From assembly GCF_001605885.1 (NCBI RefSeq), contig NZ_LRPE01000001.1, positions 60,226 to 124,225 of the forward strand: a DNA stretch of 64,000 bases, given 5' to 3'. Under the pieces are notes generated by a model that saw nothing but the letters and a program-made list of their open reading frames with translations, did not search any database and was not told where the DNA came from. The position numbers and the translations under genes were made by a program. Source of the stretch: Acinetobacter lactucae. Its GTDB lineage: Bacteria; Pseudomonadota; Gammaproteobacteria; Pseudomonadales; Moraxellaceae. This document shows, in pieces, positions 19,595-28,543 of this stretch; the stretch's first letter is position 1; each line of letters opens with the position of its first letter.

Positions 19595-20830
19595 GTGAAA
19601 ATAAATACTTGTGTTGAAATTAAATATGGCAAGGAAAACGATACGAATATTAAATATCGTGGGCTAATTCAAAAGTTAACAGTAACATTGTCATTGACGC
19701 TTTTGTCATTTGGATGGGGCTCCACCGTAAATGCCGCACAACAACAAATCGCTTTAGTGGGAACATGGACATCGATTCCAAATGCACCACTTGTGCAAAA
19801 ACCAAAACAAGCTAGTGAAGGTTTATACCAGCTTCAAGTAAATAGCGATGGAACTTTAACACCAGTTAATGTATTGAAAATGAAAAGTCCTTCTTGGATT
19901 GTGAAATCGAAAGATGGCCGTTTTGCATATACCACGAATGAAGAAAATGAAGGAGCGGTGACTGCCTTATCAATTCAGAATGGAAAGGTTGAAGTATTGA
20001 ACACAGTGGATAGCCATGGCGGGCATCCAACGCACGCATCGATTAGTTTAGATGGTAAATTCCTGTTTGTATCGAACTATTCGGCATTTGATAAAGGTCG
20101 TGGTGGTGTGGCTGTTTTACCAATTTTGCCAAACGGTCATTTGGGCGAAAAAGTACAAAATATTGTTTTTGAAGAAGGTTCGGGCCATGTCAAAGGCCGC
20201 CAAGATAGTGGTCATGCTCATTCGACAACTTTCAGCCCAGACGGTAAGTATTTGTATGCTAGTGATCTTGGCAATGACAAAGTCTATGCCTTTCGTTATA
20301 ACCCAAACAAGCCTCAACCACTCGAGGCGGATAGCAGCAGAGATGTGACTTTTACGCATGGTTCTGGTCCACGTCATATGGTCTTTTCACCAAATGGCAA
20401 ACATGCGTATGTTACCGCAGAAATGCGCAGTGAAATTGTGACATTTAACGTGCAAGATGGTCATTTGAAAAAAGTAGCTGAGCTAAAACTGGTACACGAG
20501 GACAAAACACCTGAATTTAAGAGCGCGAGTGGAATTATCCTTAGCCCAAAAGGTAAATATGTGATTGCTGCCAATCGAGGTGCAGACAACAAACTTTTAG
20601 TATTTAAAATCCAACAGAATGGATTGCTAGCTAAGCCAGTTGTTTATAAAGCGAATGGTATTGAACCACGTGCTTTCTCATTCGATGCATCTGGTAAATA
20701 TCTATATGTAACCAATGTTTACAGTAATAACATTAGTTTATTCCGTTTTGATGAAAAAAATGGCACGTTAAAATCAGCTGGCGATGCAGCAAAAATATCA
20801 ACACCTACGGATATCAAATTCTTTAATTAA
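19595..20830 (+). CDS. Secreted lactonase family beta-propeller protein (6-phosphogluconolactonase/Pgl fold)
   Basis: Seven-bladed beta-propeller of the lactonase (COG2706) family, 411 residues. Repeated blade motifs of the type SPDGKYLYASDLGNDKV, SPNGKHAYVTAEM, SPKGKYVIAANRG and DASGKYLYVTNVYSNN are clear. The N-terminus carries a hydrophobic segment (LTVTLSLTLLSFGWGSTVNAA), so it is probably exported to the periplasm. A periplasmic form is less likely to be the cytosolic pentose-phosphate lactonase. Substrate is not known. The GTG at 19595 is preceded by AAGGA 14 bases away; a later start closer to the signal peptide is possible. A strong terminator follows. Confidence 0.75.
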   Translation: MKINTCVEIKYGKENDTNIKYRGLIQKLTVTLSLTLLSFGWGSTVNAAQQQIALVGTWTSIPNAPLVQKPKQASEGLYQLQVNSDGTLTPVNVLKMKSPSWIVKSKDGRFAYTTNEENEGAVTALSIQNGKVEVLNTVDSHGGHPTHASISLDGKFLFVSNYSAFDKGRGGVAVLPILPNGHLGEKVQNIVFEEGSGHVKGRQDSGHAHSTTFSPDGKYLYASDLGNDKVYAFRYNPNKPQPLEADSSRDVTFTHGSGPRHMVFSPNGKHAYVTAEMRSEIVTFNVQDGHLKKVAELKLVHEDKTPEFKSASGIILSPKGKYVIAANRGADNKLLVFKIQQNGLLAKPVVYKANGIEPRAFSFDASGKYLYVTNVYSNNISLFRFDEKNGTLKSAGDAAKISTPTDIKFFN

Positions 20831-20866
20831 TTTAAATCACTAAACTGGTATTTTTAATATTTCATA

Positions 20867-20901
20867 TAAAAAACCGAGATTTTGTTGTCTCGGTTTTTTT
20901 A
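20867..20901 (+). terminator. Terminator downstream of the lactonase-like gene
   Basis: AAAACCGAGA and TCTCGGTTTT form a perfect 10-bp stem around an 8-base loop, ending in a run of eight T. Confidence 0.88.
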
Positions 20902-20909
20902 TGGCAGTT

Positions 20910-20938
20910 TTGGCAAAAACGATGATTTTCCGTATGAT
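20910..20938 (+). promoter_or_regulatory. Sigma-70 promoter for the small lipoprotein gene
   Basis: TTGGCA at 20910-20915 and TATGAT at 20933-20938 are separated by exactly 17 bases; each matches the consensus at five of six positions. Transcription would begin about 20 bases before the ATG at 20966. Confidence 0.68.
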
Positions 20939-20965
20939 ATGGACAGCAATAATTAGTGTAGTGAA

Positions 20966-21328
20966 ATGATGAAAAAGATTTTATTGATTGCAATGAGTTT
21001 ATTCTTTGTTGGTTGTTCAGAAAAGAAACCATTAACACCAGAAGAACAGTGGCATGGCTTTTGTACTAGCGTAGGAAATGCTGCAAGAAGTATTGTTTTT
21101 GATCGTCAACAAGCTATTGAAAAAACGCAGGCAGTTGAACATGCAAATAAGATTGAAGATGAGATAACTAAAAAATTCATTCTTAATGTTATTGAAAAAG
21201 TTTATGCAATTCCAAAAGAAGAATTGACCAAAGATCCTCAAGCAATCCAAGAAAAAGTTAGAAAGCAAATGATGGATGAATGTTTGGCAACCCCTCATGA
21301 CAAAATGCCAAAATATAAATCGTTCTAA
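20966..21328 (+). CDS. Small predicted lipoprotein, unknown function
   Basis: A 120-residue protein with a lipoprotein signal peptide: MMKKILLIAMSLFFVGCSEK, lipobox FVGC, mature Cys at about residue 17. The remainder is helical and charged, with conserved-looking CTSVGNAARSIV and a second Cys near the end (MMDECLATP). I do not recognise a family. Two adjacent ATG codons (20966 and 20969) could start it; the promoter just upstream fits either. No partner gene is evident: it sits alone between two terminated units. Confidence 0.75.
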   Translation: MMKKILLIAMSLFFVGCSEKKPLTPEEQWHGFCTSVGNAARSIVFDRQQAIEKTQAVEHANKIEDEITKKFILNVIEKVYAIPKEELTKDPQAIQEKVRKQMMDECLATPHDKMPKYKSF

Positions 21329-21401
21329 TTGTGGATGAAGTTATCGAATTTCTATCCAATAAAGCTTAATTTGTTCGAAAAAAACTCAATTTAGCCCAAT
21401 A

Positions 21402-21446
21402 TGCTCATTATTTGGACACAGGTATTTAGATACAAAATAATGGGCA
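21402..21446 (+). repeat. Imperfect inverted repeat in the acnB leader region
   Basis: TGCTCATTATTT (21402-21413) is complementary at 11 of 12 positions to AAATAATGGGCA (21435-21446), around a 21-base loop. It lies 135 bases before acnB and has no T run. It could be a leader structure or an operator. Confidence 0.4.
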
Positions 21447-21580
21447 TCACGGAGAAACACCCCGCGCTCATTAACTTTTACCTTGAACTCTAGTAAACTT
21501 TTGTAGTCCACATTACTTGTGAAGCTTTTAAGAAAGCTGGAATTTGCAAGTAATTTTTCAAAAAAAGAGGAATGAACACC

Positions 21581-24220
21581 GTGCTAGAAGCTTACCGCCA
21601 ACACGTTGAAGAACGTGCCGCACTCGGAGTCCCACCGAAGCCACTTGATGACGCTCAAACAGCTCAGCTTGTTGAACTATTAAAAAATCCACCAGCAGGC
21701 GAAGAAGCGTTCTTGGTAGATTTGCTTGAAAACCGTGTTCCTGCAGGTGTTGACCAAGCAGCTTACGTAAAGGCAGCGTTCTTGGCAGCGATTGCAAAAG
21801 GCGAAGCAACTTCACCACTCGTTTCTAAAGAGCGTGCAGTTTACTTACTTGGTACTATGTTAGGTGGTTATAACATAGCACCACTTGTTGAGCTTCTTGA
21901 CAATGCTGAACTTGCAGGCTTAGCTGCTGAAGCATTAAAGAAAACTCTTCTTGTATTTGATGCATTCCATGACGTAGCAGATAAAGCAAAAGCTGGTAAT
22001 GAAGCTGCTAAAGCTGTTTTAAAATCTTGGGCTGAAGCAGAATGGTTCACTAGCCGTCCTGACGTTCCAGAAGAAATCAAAATCACTGTGTTCAAAGTAA
22101 CTGGTGAAACAAACACTGATGACTTGTCTCCAGCTCAAGATGCTTGGAGCCGTCCAGACATTCCATTACACGCAAATGCAATGTTGAAAAACGAGCGTGA
22201 TGGTATCAACCCTGAAAAACCAGGTGAAGTTGGTCCATTAAGCCAAATTAAAGAACTTATCGCGAAAGGCAATCAAGTTGCTTACGTTGGTGACGTTGTT
22301 GGTACGGGTTCAAGCCGTAAGTCTGCAACTAACTCTGTTCTTTGGTTCTTTGGTGATGAACTTCCACACATTCCAAACAAAAAAGACGGTGGTGTGTGCT
22401 TAGGTTCTAAGATCGCTCCAATTTTCTTCAACACTATGGAAGATGCAGGTGCATTACCTGTAGAAATCGACGTTGCAAACATGAACATGGGCGACGAAGT
22501 AGTATTGAAAATTGACCATGCTGCTGCAAAAGTAACTGCTTTTAAAGATGGCGTACAAATTTCTGAAGCAGAACTTAAAACTCCTGTACTTTTAGACGAA
22601 GTACGTGCTGGTGGTCGTATTAACTTGATCATTGGTCGTGGTTTAACTGCTAAAGCACGTGAAGAATTAGGTCTTGAACCTTCTACATTGTTCCGTACTC
22701 CAGTACAACCTGCTGACACTGGCAAAGGCTTCACACAAGCTCAAAAAATGGTTGGCCGCGCATGTGGTTTACCGGAAGGTCAAGGTATCCGTCCAGGAAC
22801 TTACTGTGAACCTAAGATGACAACTGTTGGTTCTCAAGATACAACAGGTCCAATGACTCGTGACGAGTTAAAAGACTTAGCGTGCTTGGGCTTCTCAGCT
22901 GACTTAGTGATGCAGTCTTTCTGTCACACTGCTGCGTATCCAAAACCAGTTGACGTAACAACTCACCATACATTACCTGACTTCATCATGAACCGTGGTG
23001 GTGTATCTTTACGTCCAGGTGACGGTATTATCCACTCTTGGTTAAACCGTATGTTACTTCCAGATACAGTAGGTACTGGTGGTGACTCACATACTCGTTT
23101 CCCAATCGGTATTTCATTCCCAGCGGGTTCAGGTCTTGTTGCGTTCGCAGCAGCAACTGGTGTTATGCCACTTGATATGCCTGAGTCTGTACTTGTTAAG
23201 TTCAAAGGTAAAATGCAACCTGGTATCACTTTACGTGACCTTGTACATGCAATTCCTTACTATGCAATTCAAGCGGGTGATTTAACTGTAGAGAAGAAAG
23301 GTAAGAAAAACATCTTCTCTGGTCGTATCCTTGAGATCGATTTATCAGAAATGGAAAATGACTTGACTGTTGAACAAGCATTCGAACTTTCTGATGCGTC
23401 AGCTGAACGTTCTGCTGCAGGCTGTTCAATCACACTTTCTGAAGAGAAAGTTGCTGAATACCTACGTTCTAACATCACTATGTTGAAGTGGATGATTGCA
23501 GAAGGTTATGGCGATGCACGTACACTTGCTCGTCGTGCTGAAAACATGCAGAAGTGGTTAGATAACCCAAGCTTGTTAAAAGCTGATGCTGATGCTGAAT
23601 ACTTAAAAGTTTACGAAATCGATCTAGCTGACATCAAAGAACCAATTCTTTGCTGCCCGAACGATCCAGATGACGCGAAACTTCTTTCTGACGTTCAAGG
23701 CGACAAGATTGATGAAGTATTCATCGGTTCTTGTATGACTAACATCGGTCACTTCCGTGCAGCTGGTCAGTTACTTGACAAAGTACCTGGTGGTTCATTG
23801 TCTACTCGTTTATGGTTGGCTCCACCAACTCGTATGGACGAGCACCAATTAATGGAAGAAGGCTTGTATAACATCTATGGCCGTGCTGGTGCACGTACAG
23901 AGATGCCTGGTTGTTCATTATGTATGGGTAACCAAGCACGTGTAGCGCCGAACACAACATGTGTATCGACTTCTACTCGTAACTTCCCGAACCGTTTAGG
24001 TCAAGGTGCAAACGTTTACTTAGCGTCTGCTGAGCTTGCATCTGTAGCTGCGGTTCTTGGTAAATTACCAAGCCCAGAAGAATATCAACAGTACGCGTCG
24101 CAAATCGACAGCGCTTCTGCTGACATCTACAAATACTTAAACTTCGACAAGATGAGCGAATATACTAAAGAAGCTGATCAAGTTGATACTAAGAAAATCC
24201 AAGCTGCTCAATTGACTTAA
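21581..24220 (+). CDS. acnB: Aconitate hydratase B
   Basis: Bifunctional aconitate hydratase/2-methylisocitrate dehydratase of the TCA and methylcitrate cycles; cytosolic 4Fe-4S enzyme. The 879-residue protein has the AcnB order, with an N-terminal HEAT-like domain, the swivel domain and then the catalytic domains. Cluster cysteines are visible in GSCMTNIGHF and in PGCSLCMGNQ. I prefer the GTG at 21581 (VLEAYRQHVEERA, aligning with E. coli MLEEYRKHVAERA). The AGAGG at 21566-21570 is 10 bases from it but only one base from the ATG at 21572. Codon use looks optimised, as expected for a highly expressed gene. Confidence 0.96.
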   Translation: MLEAYRQHVEERAALGVPPKPLDDAQTAQLVELLKNPPAGEEAFLVDLLENRVPAGVDQAAYVKAAFLAAIAKGEATSPLVSKERAVYLLGTMLGGYNIAPLVELLDNAELAGLAAEALKKTLLVFDAFHDVADKAKAGNEAAKAVLKSWAEAEWFTSRPDVPEEIKITVFKVTGETNTDDLSPAQDAWSRPDIPLHANAMLKNERDGINPEKPGEVGPLSQIKELIAKGNQVAYVGDVVGTGSSRKSATNSVLWFFGDELPHIPNKKDGGVCLGSKIAPIFFNTMEDAGALPVEIDVANMNMGDEVVLKIDHAAAKVTAFKDGVQISEAELKTPVLLDEVRAGGRINLIIGRGLTAKAREELGLEPSTLFRTPVQPADTGKGFTQAQKMVGRACGLPEGQGIRPGTYCEPKMTTVGSQDTTGPMTRDELKDLACLGFSADLVMQSFCHTAAYPKPVDVTTHHTLPDFIMNRGGVSLRPGDGIIHSWLNRMLLPDTVGTGGDSHTRFPIGISFPAGSGLVAFAAATGVMPLDMPESVLVKFKGKMQPGITLRDLVHAIPYYAIQAGDLTVEKKGKKNIFSGRILEIDLSEMENDLTVEQAFELSDASAERSAAGCSITLSEEKVAEYLRSNITMLKWMIAEGYGDARTLARRAENMQKWLDNPSLLKADADAEYLKVYEIDLADIKEPILCCPNDPDDAKLLSDVQGDKIDEVFIGSCMTNIGHFRAAGQLLDKVPGGSLSTRLWLAPPTRMDEHQLMEEGLYNIYGRAGARTEMPGCSLCMGNQARVAPNTTCVSTSTRNFPNRLGQGANVYLASAELASVAAVLGKLPSPEEYQQYASQIDSASADIYKYLNFDKMSEYTKEADQVDTKKIQAAQLT

Positions 24221-24237
24221 TATTTCGATTTAGTACA

Positions 24238-24269
24238 AAAAAGGAGCTGATTATTCAGCTCCTTTTTTA
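24238..24269 (+). terminator. Terminator downstream of acnB
   Basis: AAAGGAGCTGA and TCAGCTCCTTT form a perfect 11-bp stem with a TTAT loop, continuing into a run of T. Confidence 0.9.
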
Positions 24270-24448
24270 TTTAAATGAGACTTTATAGATAATTAGTTTT
24301 AAAAATAATAAATAGATCAAATTTTATTTAATGAAAATGTAAAAATAAATATTACGCTAGATATTAAAGCGTTTTTTGCTTTAAAATAATTGAACGAACT
24401 TAATAATAATTAAAAAAAATATGAGTATTTTATATAGGGAACTTAAGA

Positions 24449-24883
24449 ATGCTAAAGACAATTGTTGAATTTAAATTTGATGATTATCAATTATATGGTC
24501 AAAAAACGTATGCTGATGAAGGCGGTATATTAGTTCAAAAAACTGAAGATATTGCGCAGTATATTTTTAGTATATTAAAGAATAGATATCATTTGAATGT
24601 AGAGCTATATAGCGAGAAATGGGGATGGCAAATTGAGATTCCACTACCTGAAATAACAATGTATCTTGGAATCAGCGTTTATGAAGAATATAGCAATGGA
24701 TTCGCAATTTTTATTTCCCCAAATACGCCGATTTTAAGAAAGTTTCTATTTAGAAAACTTGATATTACTCATCATATTATGGTGCTGCAAAACTATATAA
24801 ATATTATTTTAAAATCCCATCCCGGCATCTATGATGTGATGTGGTGGGAAGAAAATGAATTCCGATGTGTAGCCGCGGATTGA
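24449..24883 (+). CDS. Hypothetical protein, no recognised family
   Basis: A 144-residue soluble, acidic protein rich in aromatic residues (MWWEENEF at the end, KWGWQIEIPLPEITMYLG in the middle). No signal peptide, membrane segment or catalytic motif is visible. The ATG at 24449 has GGGA about 10 bases upstream. The gene and the 180 bases before it are very AT-rich compared with acnB, which hints at accessory DNA. The following K+ channel gene starts within about 50-120 bases in the same direction, so they may be co-transcribed. The small size and lack of partners would also fit an immunity-like protein, but nothing proves that. Confidence 0.55.
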   Translation: MLKTIVEFKFDDYQLYGQKTYADEGGILVQKTEDIAQYIFSILKNRYHLNVELYSEKWGWQIEIPLPEITMYLGISVYEEYSNGFAIFISPNTPILRKFLFRKLDITHHIMVLQNYINIILKSHPGIYDVMWWEENEFRCVAAD

Positions 24884-24932
24884 TGCAAGAAGTAAAGTTT
24901 AAGACTTAAATTTTGGCATAAGTAAAACAAAA

Positions 24933-25988
24933 TTGTTAGAGACTATATTGGTGAATAGAGGCGATGAGCTTACTATATCTTCAATATCAAGTGGTCAGAG
25001 CAATATGCAAAATTCAGCTTGGAAAGGATTGCGTAAATTTTTTTATAATAATCTCCATAACCATGACTATGAAACTACGGTAAGTAAATGCATTAACTAT
25101 TTTTTAGTTGTTTTAATTATTGGTAATGTCGCTGCGGTCTTATTGGAAACAGTAAATGATCTGTACACAAGTTATCGTATTTGGTTTGACTACTTTGAAA
25201 ATATTTCAATCGCAATTTTTAGTATCGAATATTTATTAAGATTGTGGAGTATTGCTGATCGGGATACGACACAGCCCTCATGGAAAATCCGCTTGAATTG
25301 GATGAAAAGCGGTGAAGCTATAATTGATTTGATGGCAATTTTGCCAGCTTACCTGAATTTCTTTGTACGAATCGATCTTCGTATGCTTCGGATTTTGCGT
25401 TTACTTCGTTTATTAAAATTAACACGCTATTTTATCTCGCTACAAATACTGTTATGCGTGATTAAACGTGAGAAAGGATCTTTTCAAGCCGTTATCTTTA
25501 TTTTAATTATCATGATTATTATGACTGCTTCCGGAATTTATGTGGTTGAAAACAAGGCTCAGCCAGAAGCTTTTAGTTCAATACCTAAATCTATGTGGTG
25601 GGCAGTGGTTACCTTAACTACAGTAGGCTATGGCGATGTCACTCCGGTAACTAGCCTAGGAAAGTTATTAGGGGCGCTTATTACTATTTTGGGTGTGGGT
25701 ATTGCAGCATTGCCAGCTGGTATTTTGGCGTCAGGACTTGCAAATGAGCTTAATCAACGTAATCAGAGACTAGAGCAAGAGTTTCGTGAGTTACTTCAAG
25801 CACGAGGTATTGATATTCTACATGATGAAATTGAAATAGAGCGGGTACGCCAAAAAGTCGGATTGCCAAAAGAGCAGGCGCATAACCTGATTATTCAAAT
25901 TATGCGTGAAAAAGTATTAGAGGAAGAAGAATCAGCTCGAGAGAAAAAATGTTATTGCCCGCATTGTGGTGGAAAGCTAACTGATTAG
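24933..25988 (+). CDS. Voltage-gated potassium channel (six-transmembrane, TVGYGD filter)
   Basis: Kv-type cation channel of the inner membrane. Six membrane segments are visible. The S4 helix has regularly spaced arginines (RMLRILRLLRLLKLTR), followed by the pore helix with the selectivity filter TTVGYGDVTP and S6. The C-terminus is a charged coiled coil (about residues 275-335) ending in CYCPHCGGKLTD, a CPHC zinc-knuckle-like tail. The start is uncertain: TTG 24933, GTG 24951 and ATG 25005 are in frame and none has a good ribosome binding site. ATG 25005 (MQNSAWKGLRKFF) still leaves all domains intact. Confidence 0.85.
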   Translation: MLETILVNRGDELTISSISSGQSNMQNSAWKGLRKFFYNNLHNHDYETTVSKCINYFLVVLIIGNVAAVLLETVNDLYTSYRIWFDYFENISIAIFSIEYLLRLWSIADRDTTQPSWKIRLNWMKSGEAIIDLMAILPAYLNFFVRIDLRMLRILRLLRLLKLTRYFISLQILLCVIKREKGSFQAVIFILIIMIIMTASGIYVVENKAQPEAFSSIPKSMWWAVVTLTTVGYGDVTPVTSLGKLLGALITILGVGIAALPAGILASGLANELNQRNQRLEQEFRELLQARGIDILHDEIEIERVRQKVGLPKEQAHNLIIQIMREKVLEEEESAREKKCYCPHCGGKLTD

Positions 25989-26014
25989 AAGTAATAAGTT
26001 AGCGTCACTCTTGA

Positions 26015-27214
26015 TTAAGCTTTTTTGCTAGCTTTTTCTACTGCAAATGCAATAAGTAAAATGATTAGACCACCGAGGCTTAAAACAAAACCTACCCAGA
26101 TTGGTGCGATCCAACCCATTTGGTGACTGAGTACCCAGCCTCCTAAAAATGCACCTAATGCATTGGCCATATTAAAGGCAGAGTGATTGAGTGAGGCAGC
26201 TAATGTTTGTGCATTACCAGCGACATCCATTAGACGAGTTTGTAATGCTCCGCCTAAACCCATTACTGTGAGACCAATTAAGAATAAAGAGGCAATAGCA
26301 GTATAAATATTATTCATTAAGAAGCTAGCAACCACAAAAGCGATCGCTGAACTAATTAATACACCTACAATCGTTTTGTTAAGGTTTTTATCTGCAAGCC
26401 ATCCTGCTGCTAAACCACCAATAACCATACCAATACCCCAAATAGCCAAGGCGATAGGAACGATTTGGATGTTAACTTGTGTGTATTCAGTCAAAATTGG
26501 TGAGACATAGCTATAAACTGAAAACATGCCTCCAAAACCGATGGCGCCTACCGCTAGTGTTAACCACATATTGATATTTTTAAGGCCAGCTAACTCAGTT
26601 TTTATACTGGCAGTAGCTTGAACTGGGATATTGGGTACAAAGAAGCCAACAGCAATTAAAGTGACGAAAGCAATAGTTGCTGAAAACTCAAAACCTGCTC
26701 TCCAACCAAAGTTTTGACCTAACCAAGTTGCTAGAGGAACACCAATCACAGTTGCAACAGTAAGTCCCATCATCATTTGAGCAACGGCAGAGGCTCTTCG
26801 CGAGGGACCTGCTAGTTCAGCGGCAACTAAGGCACCTACTCCAAAATATGCTCCGTGTGGTAAACCTGCAATGAAACGTGAAATTAAAACAGTTTCGGGA
26901 GTATGAGCTAAAGCAGTACATGCATTCGCAACTCCATAAAAAAGCATTAAACCGAGCAATAAAGTTTTTCTAGGTACTTTGGCTCCAAGAATAGCGATGA
27001 TAGGAGCACCAATAACTACACCTAATGCATAGGCACTAATAAAATGGCCAGCTTCAGGTACTGTAATACTTAAATTATTTGCAATTTCCTGAATCAGGCC
27101 CATTGCGACAAATTCAGTGGTTCCAATACAAAAACCACCTACAGCGAGTGAGAAAATTGCTAAAAAGAGAGAATAGTGTTGAGGGGTAGATAGGGGAGAT
27201 TGCGGGGACGCCAT
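26015..27214 (-). CDS. MFS transporter, DHA1 family (YdhP/AraJ-like)
   Basis: Twelve-span drug:H+ antiporter-type facilitator of 399 residues. The N-terminal TTEFVAMGLIQEIA and the first-helix-pair motif are typical of the YdhP/AraJ/NepI-like group, which usually exports small polar molecules or sugars. Substrate cannot be deduced. It converges with the K+ channel gene, 26 bases apart, with no obvious terminator. It is divergent from the DUF4198 gene. Start at 27214 has no strong Shine-Dalgarno sequence. Confidence 0.8.
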   Translation of the reverse strand: MASPQSPLSTPQHYSLFLAIFSLAVGGFCIGTTEFVAMGLIQEIANNLSITVPEAGHFISAYALGVVIGAPIIAILGAKVPRKTLLLGLMLFYGVANACTALAHTPETVLISRFIAGLPHGAYFGVGALVAAELAGPSRRASAVAQMMMGLTVATVIGVPLATWLGQNFGWRAGFEFSATIAFVTLIAVGFFVPNIPVQATASIKTELAGLKNINMWLTLAVGAIGFGGMFSVYSYVSPILTEYTQVNIQIVPIALAIWGIGMVIGGLAAGWLADKNLNKTIVGVLISSAIAFVVASFLMNNIYTAIASLFLIGLTVMGLGGALQTRLMDVAGNAQTLAASLNHSAFNMANALGAFLGGWVLSHQMGWIAPIWVGFVLSLGGLIILLIAFAVEKASKKA

Positions 27215-27337
27215 AATAAGTTAAGGGAAGACACAAAAAAGAGAAGTATAAGGGAAAAGAGAACAGAATAATAAAAAACTAAAATATTGAGAAAATGATT
27301 ACGTATTTTTTCTATTATAAAAATTAAATTCATTAAC

Positions 27338-27356
27338 GATAATAAGAATTATTTTT
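27338..27356 (+). promoter_or_regulatory. Fur-box-like operator upstream of the DUF4198 gene
   Basis: GATAATAAGAATTATTTTT matches the E. coli Fur consensus GATAATGATAATCATTATC at 14 of 19 positions. It sits 74 bases before the plus-strand start and 124 bases before the divergent MFS start. In such AT-rich DNA a chance match is possible. Confidence 0.4.
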
Positions 27357-27429
27357 ATTTGTGTATACTGTATGCGCTTATATTTTGTCTGAAATTTTTT
27401 AACTTTGCATACAACAGGATTTTGTAATA

Positions 27430-28227
27430 ATGAATAGATTTCTAATGACGTCACTTGCATTGATATGTACAACAGCTTTTGCTCATGAACCTTATGTGGC
27501 ACCTGTGGCTTATAAAACTGAACAAACTCAAGTGCCTGTAATTGCTGGTTATGCGGAAGAAGCATTAAATAGTGAATATGCTTTAAAGGATGCCAAACTT
27601 ACTGTAATCACACCAAAAAAAGAGCTTAAAACCGTCAACTCAGACGCATTGCATAAATCTGTAACTGTGTTTGATGTAGTTCTACCTGAAGAAGGGACCT
27701 ACATTGTTCAAACTCAAGCAAGTTATCCTTTAAAATATGTATATGACCAAAAAGCATGGCATCTATTTTTTGATATGCCAGCTGACAAAGCTCCACCTAA
27801 AGCAGAACGTGAATATTTGATTCCAGCTGATCTTAAAACAAAAACAATAAAAACAGAGCAAGTAACACGTGAGTGGATATTGCAGAGCTATCTTTCTAAA
27901 GGGAAAGTTTCAGATATTCAACTTCCAAATACACCGATTAAAGTTGATTTCTCTGTGCATCCAAACCAGATTAAAGTTGCTCAACCTGTTAAATTAACCA
28001 TAACTGAAAAAGGACAACCTTTAGCTTATGCTGAAGTTAATTTAAGAGAAAAAGGCGCAACTGACAAACAAGTCCAGCAGTTTAAAGCAGAAAGCAATGG
28101 TCAGGTTGTGCTTAGCTTTCCAAAAGCTGGAGAGTATCTTGTAGAAGTAACAGCTCCTTTAAATTTAAAGGTAAAACCTAAAAATCAAAGCTATACGATT
28201 ATTAGCTTAAATGTGTTAGCACAGTAA
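27430..28227 (+). CDS. Periplasmic DUF4198 domain protein
   Basis: A 265-residue exported protein. The signal peptide MNRFLMTSLALICTTAFA is followed by HEPYVAPVAYKTEQ, the His-containing mature N-terminus typical of DUF4198/NikM-like periplasmic proteins. These are often linked to metal transport and frequently under Fur or metal control. A C-terminal Ig-like domain (about residues 170-260, GQPLAYAEVNLREKG... GQVVLSFPKAGEYLVEV) is visible. No transporter gene for a metal is adjacent. A terminator follows. Confidence 0.72.
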   Translation: MNRFLMTSLALICTTAFAHEPYVAPVAYKTEQTQVPVIAGYAEEALNSEYALKDAKLTVITPKKELKTVNSDALHKSVTVFDVVLPEEGTYIVQTQASYPLKYVYDQKAWHLFFDMPADKAPPKAEREYLIPADLKTKTIKTEQVTREWILQSYLSKGKVSDIQLPNTPIKVDFSVHPNQIKVAQPVKLTITEKGQPLAYAEVNLREKGATDKQVQQFKAESNGQVVLSFPKAGEYLVEVTAPLNLKVKPKNQSYTIISLNVLAQ

Positions 28228-28244
28228 TTATTACTTTTCATAAG

Positions 28245-28277
28245 AAATAGACCTAGATCAGGTCTATTTTTTGTTTT
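28245..28277 (+). terminator. Terminator downstream of the DUF4198 gene
   Basis: AAATAGACCT (28245-28254) and AGGTCTATTT (28260-28269) form a 10-bp stem with a 5-base loop, followed by TTTTGTTTTT. Confidence 0.85.
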
Positions 28278-28437
28278 TATAAGATTCTTTTCATCTTCAA
28301 TTAAGTGAGAATTACAATTACAAACTTTTCTAAAGCCTACATAATTGTATCTACCGCTCTAAATTAAAAAATCATTTGCCAGAATAATTTTGAAGAACAT
28401 TTTATGTTGAGGAAAACTAATTAATTTTATGTTAAGA

Positions 28438-28450
28438 TGAATCTTGTTCA
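28438..28450 (+). promoter_or_regulatory. MetR box (autoregulatory site) upstream of metR
   Basis: TGAATCTTGTTCA is a perfect match to the MetR consensus TGAANNTNNTTCA. It lies 93 bases before the metR start, the normal position for negative autoregulation of a LysR-type gene. No divergent metE or other target adjoins it. Confidence 0.72.
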
Positions 28451-28543
28451 TTAATGAAGATTTATCTAGAGCTTTCCTATTTGTTGAAAGGCAAAGATCA
28501 GATTAAGACATTCATAGATAAATCTATTGTTCAGGCTTAGCCC

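Noticed and set aside
22282..22734. 150-residue antisense frame inside acnB
   Set aside because: Caused by the biased codon use of acnB; no ribosome binding site or recognisable domain.
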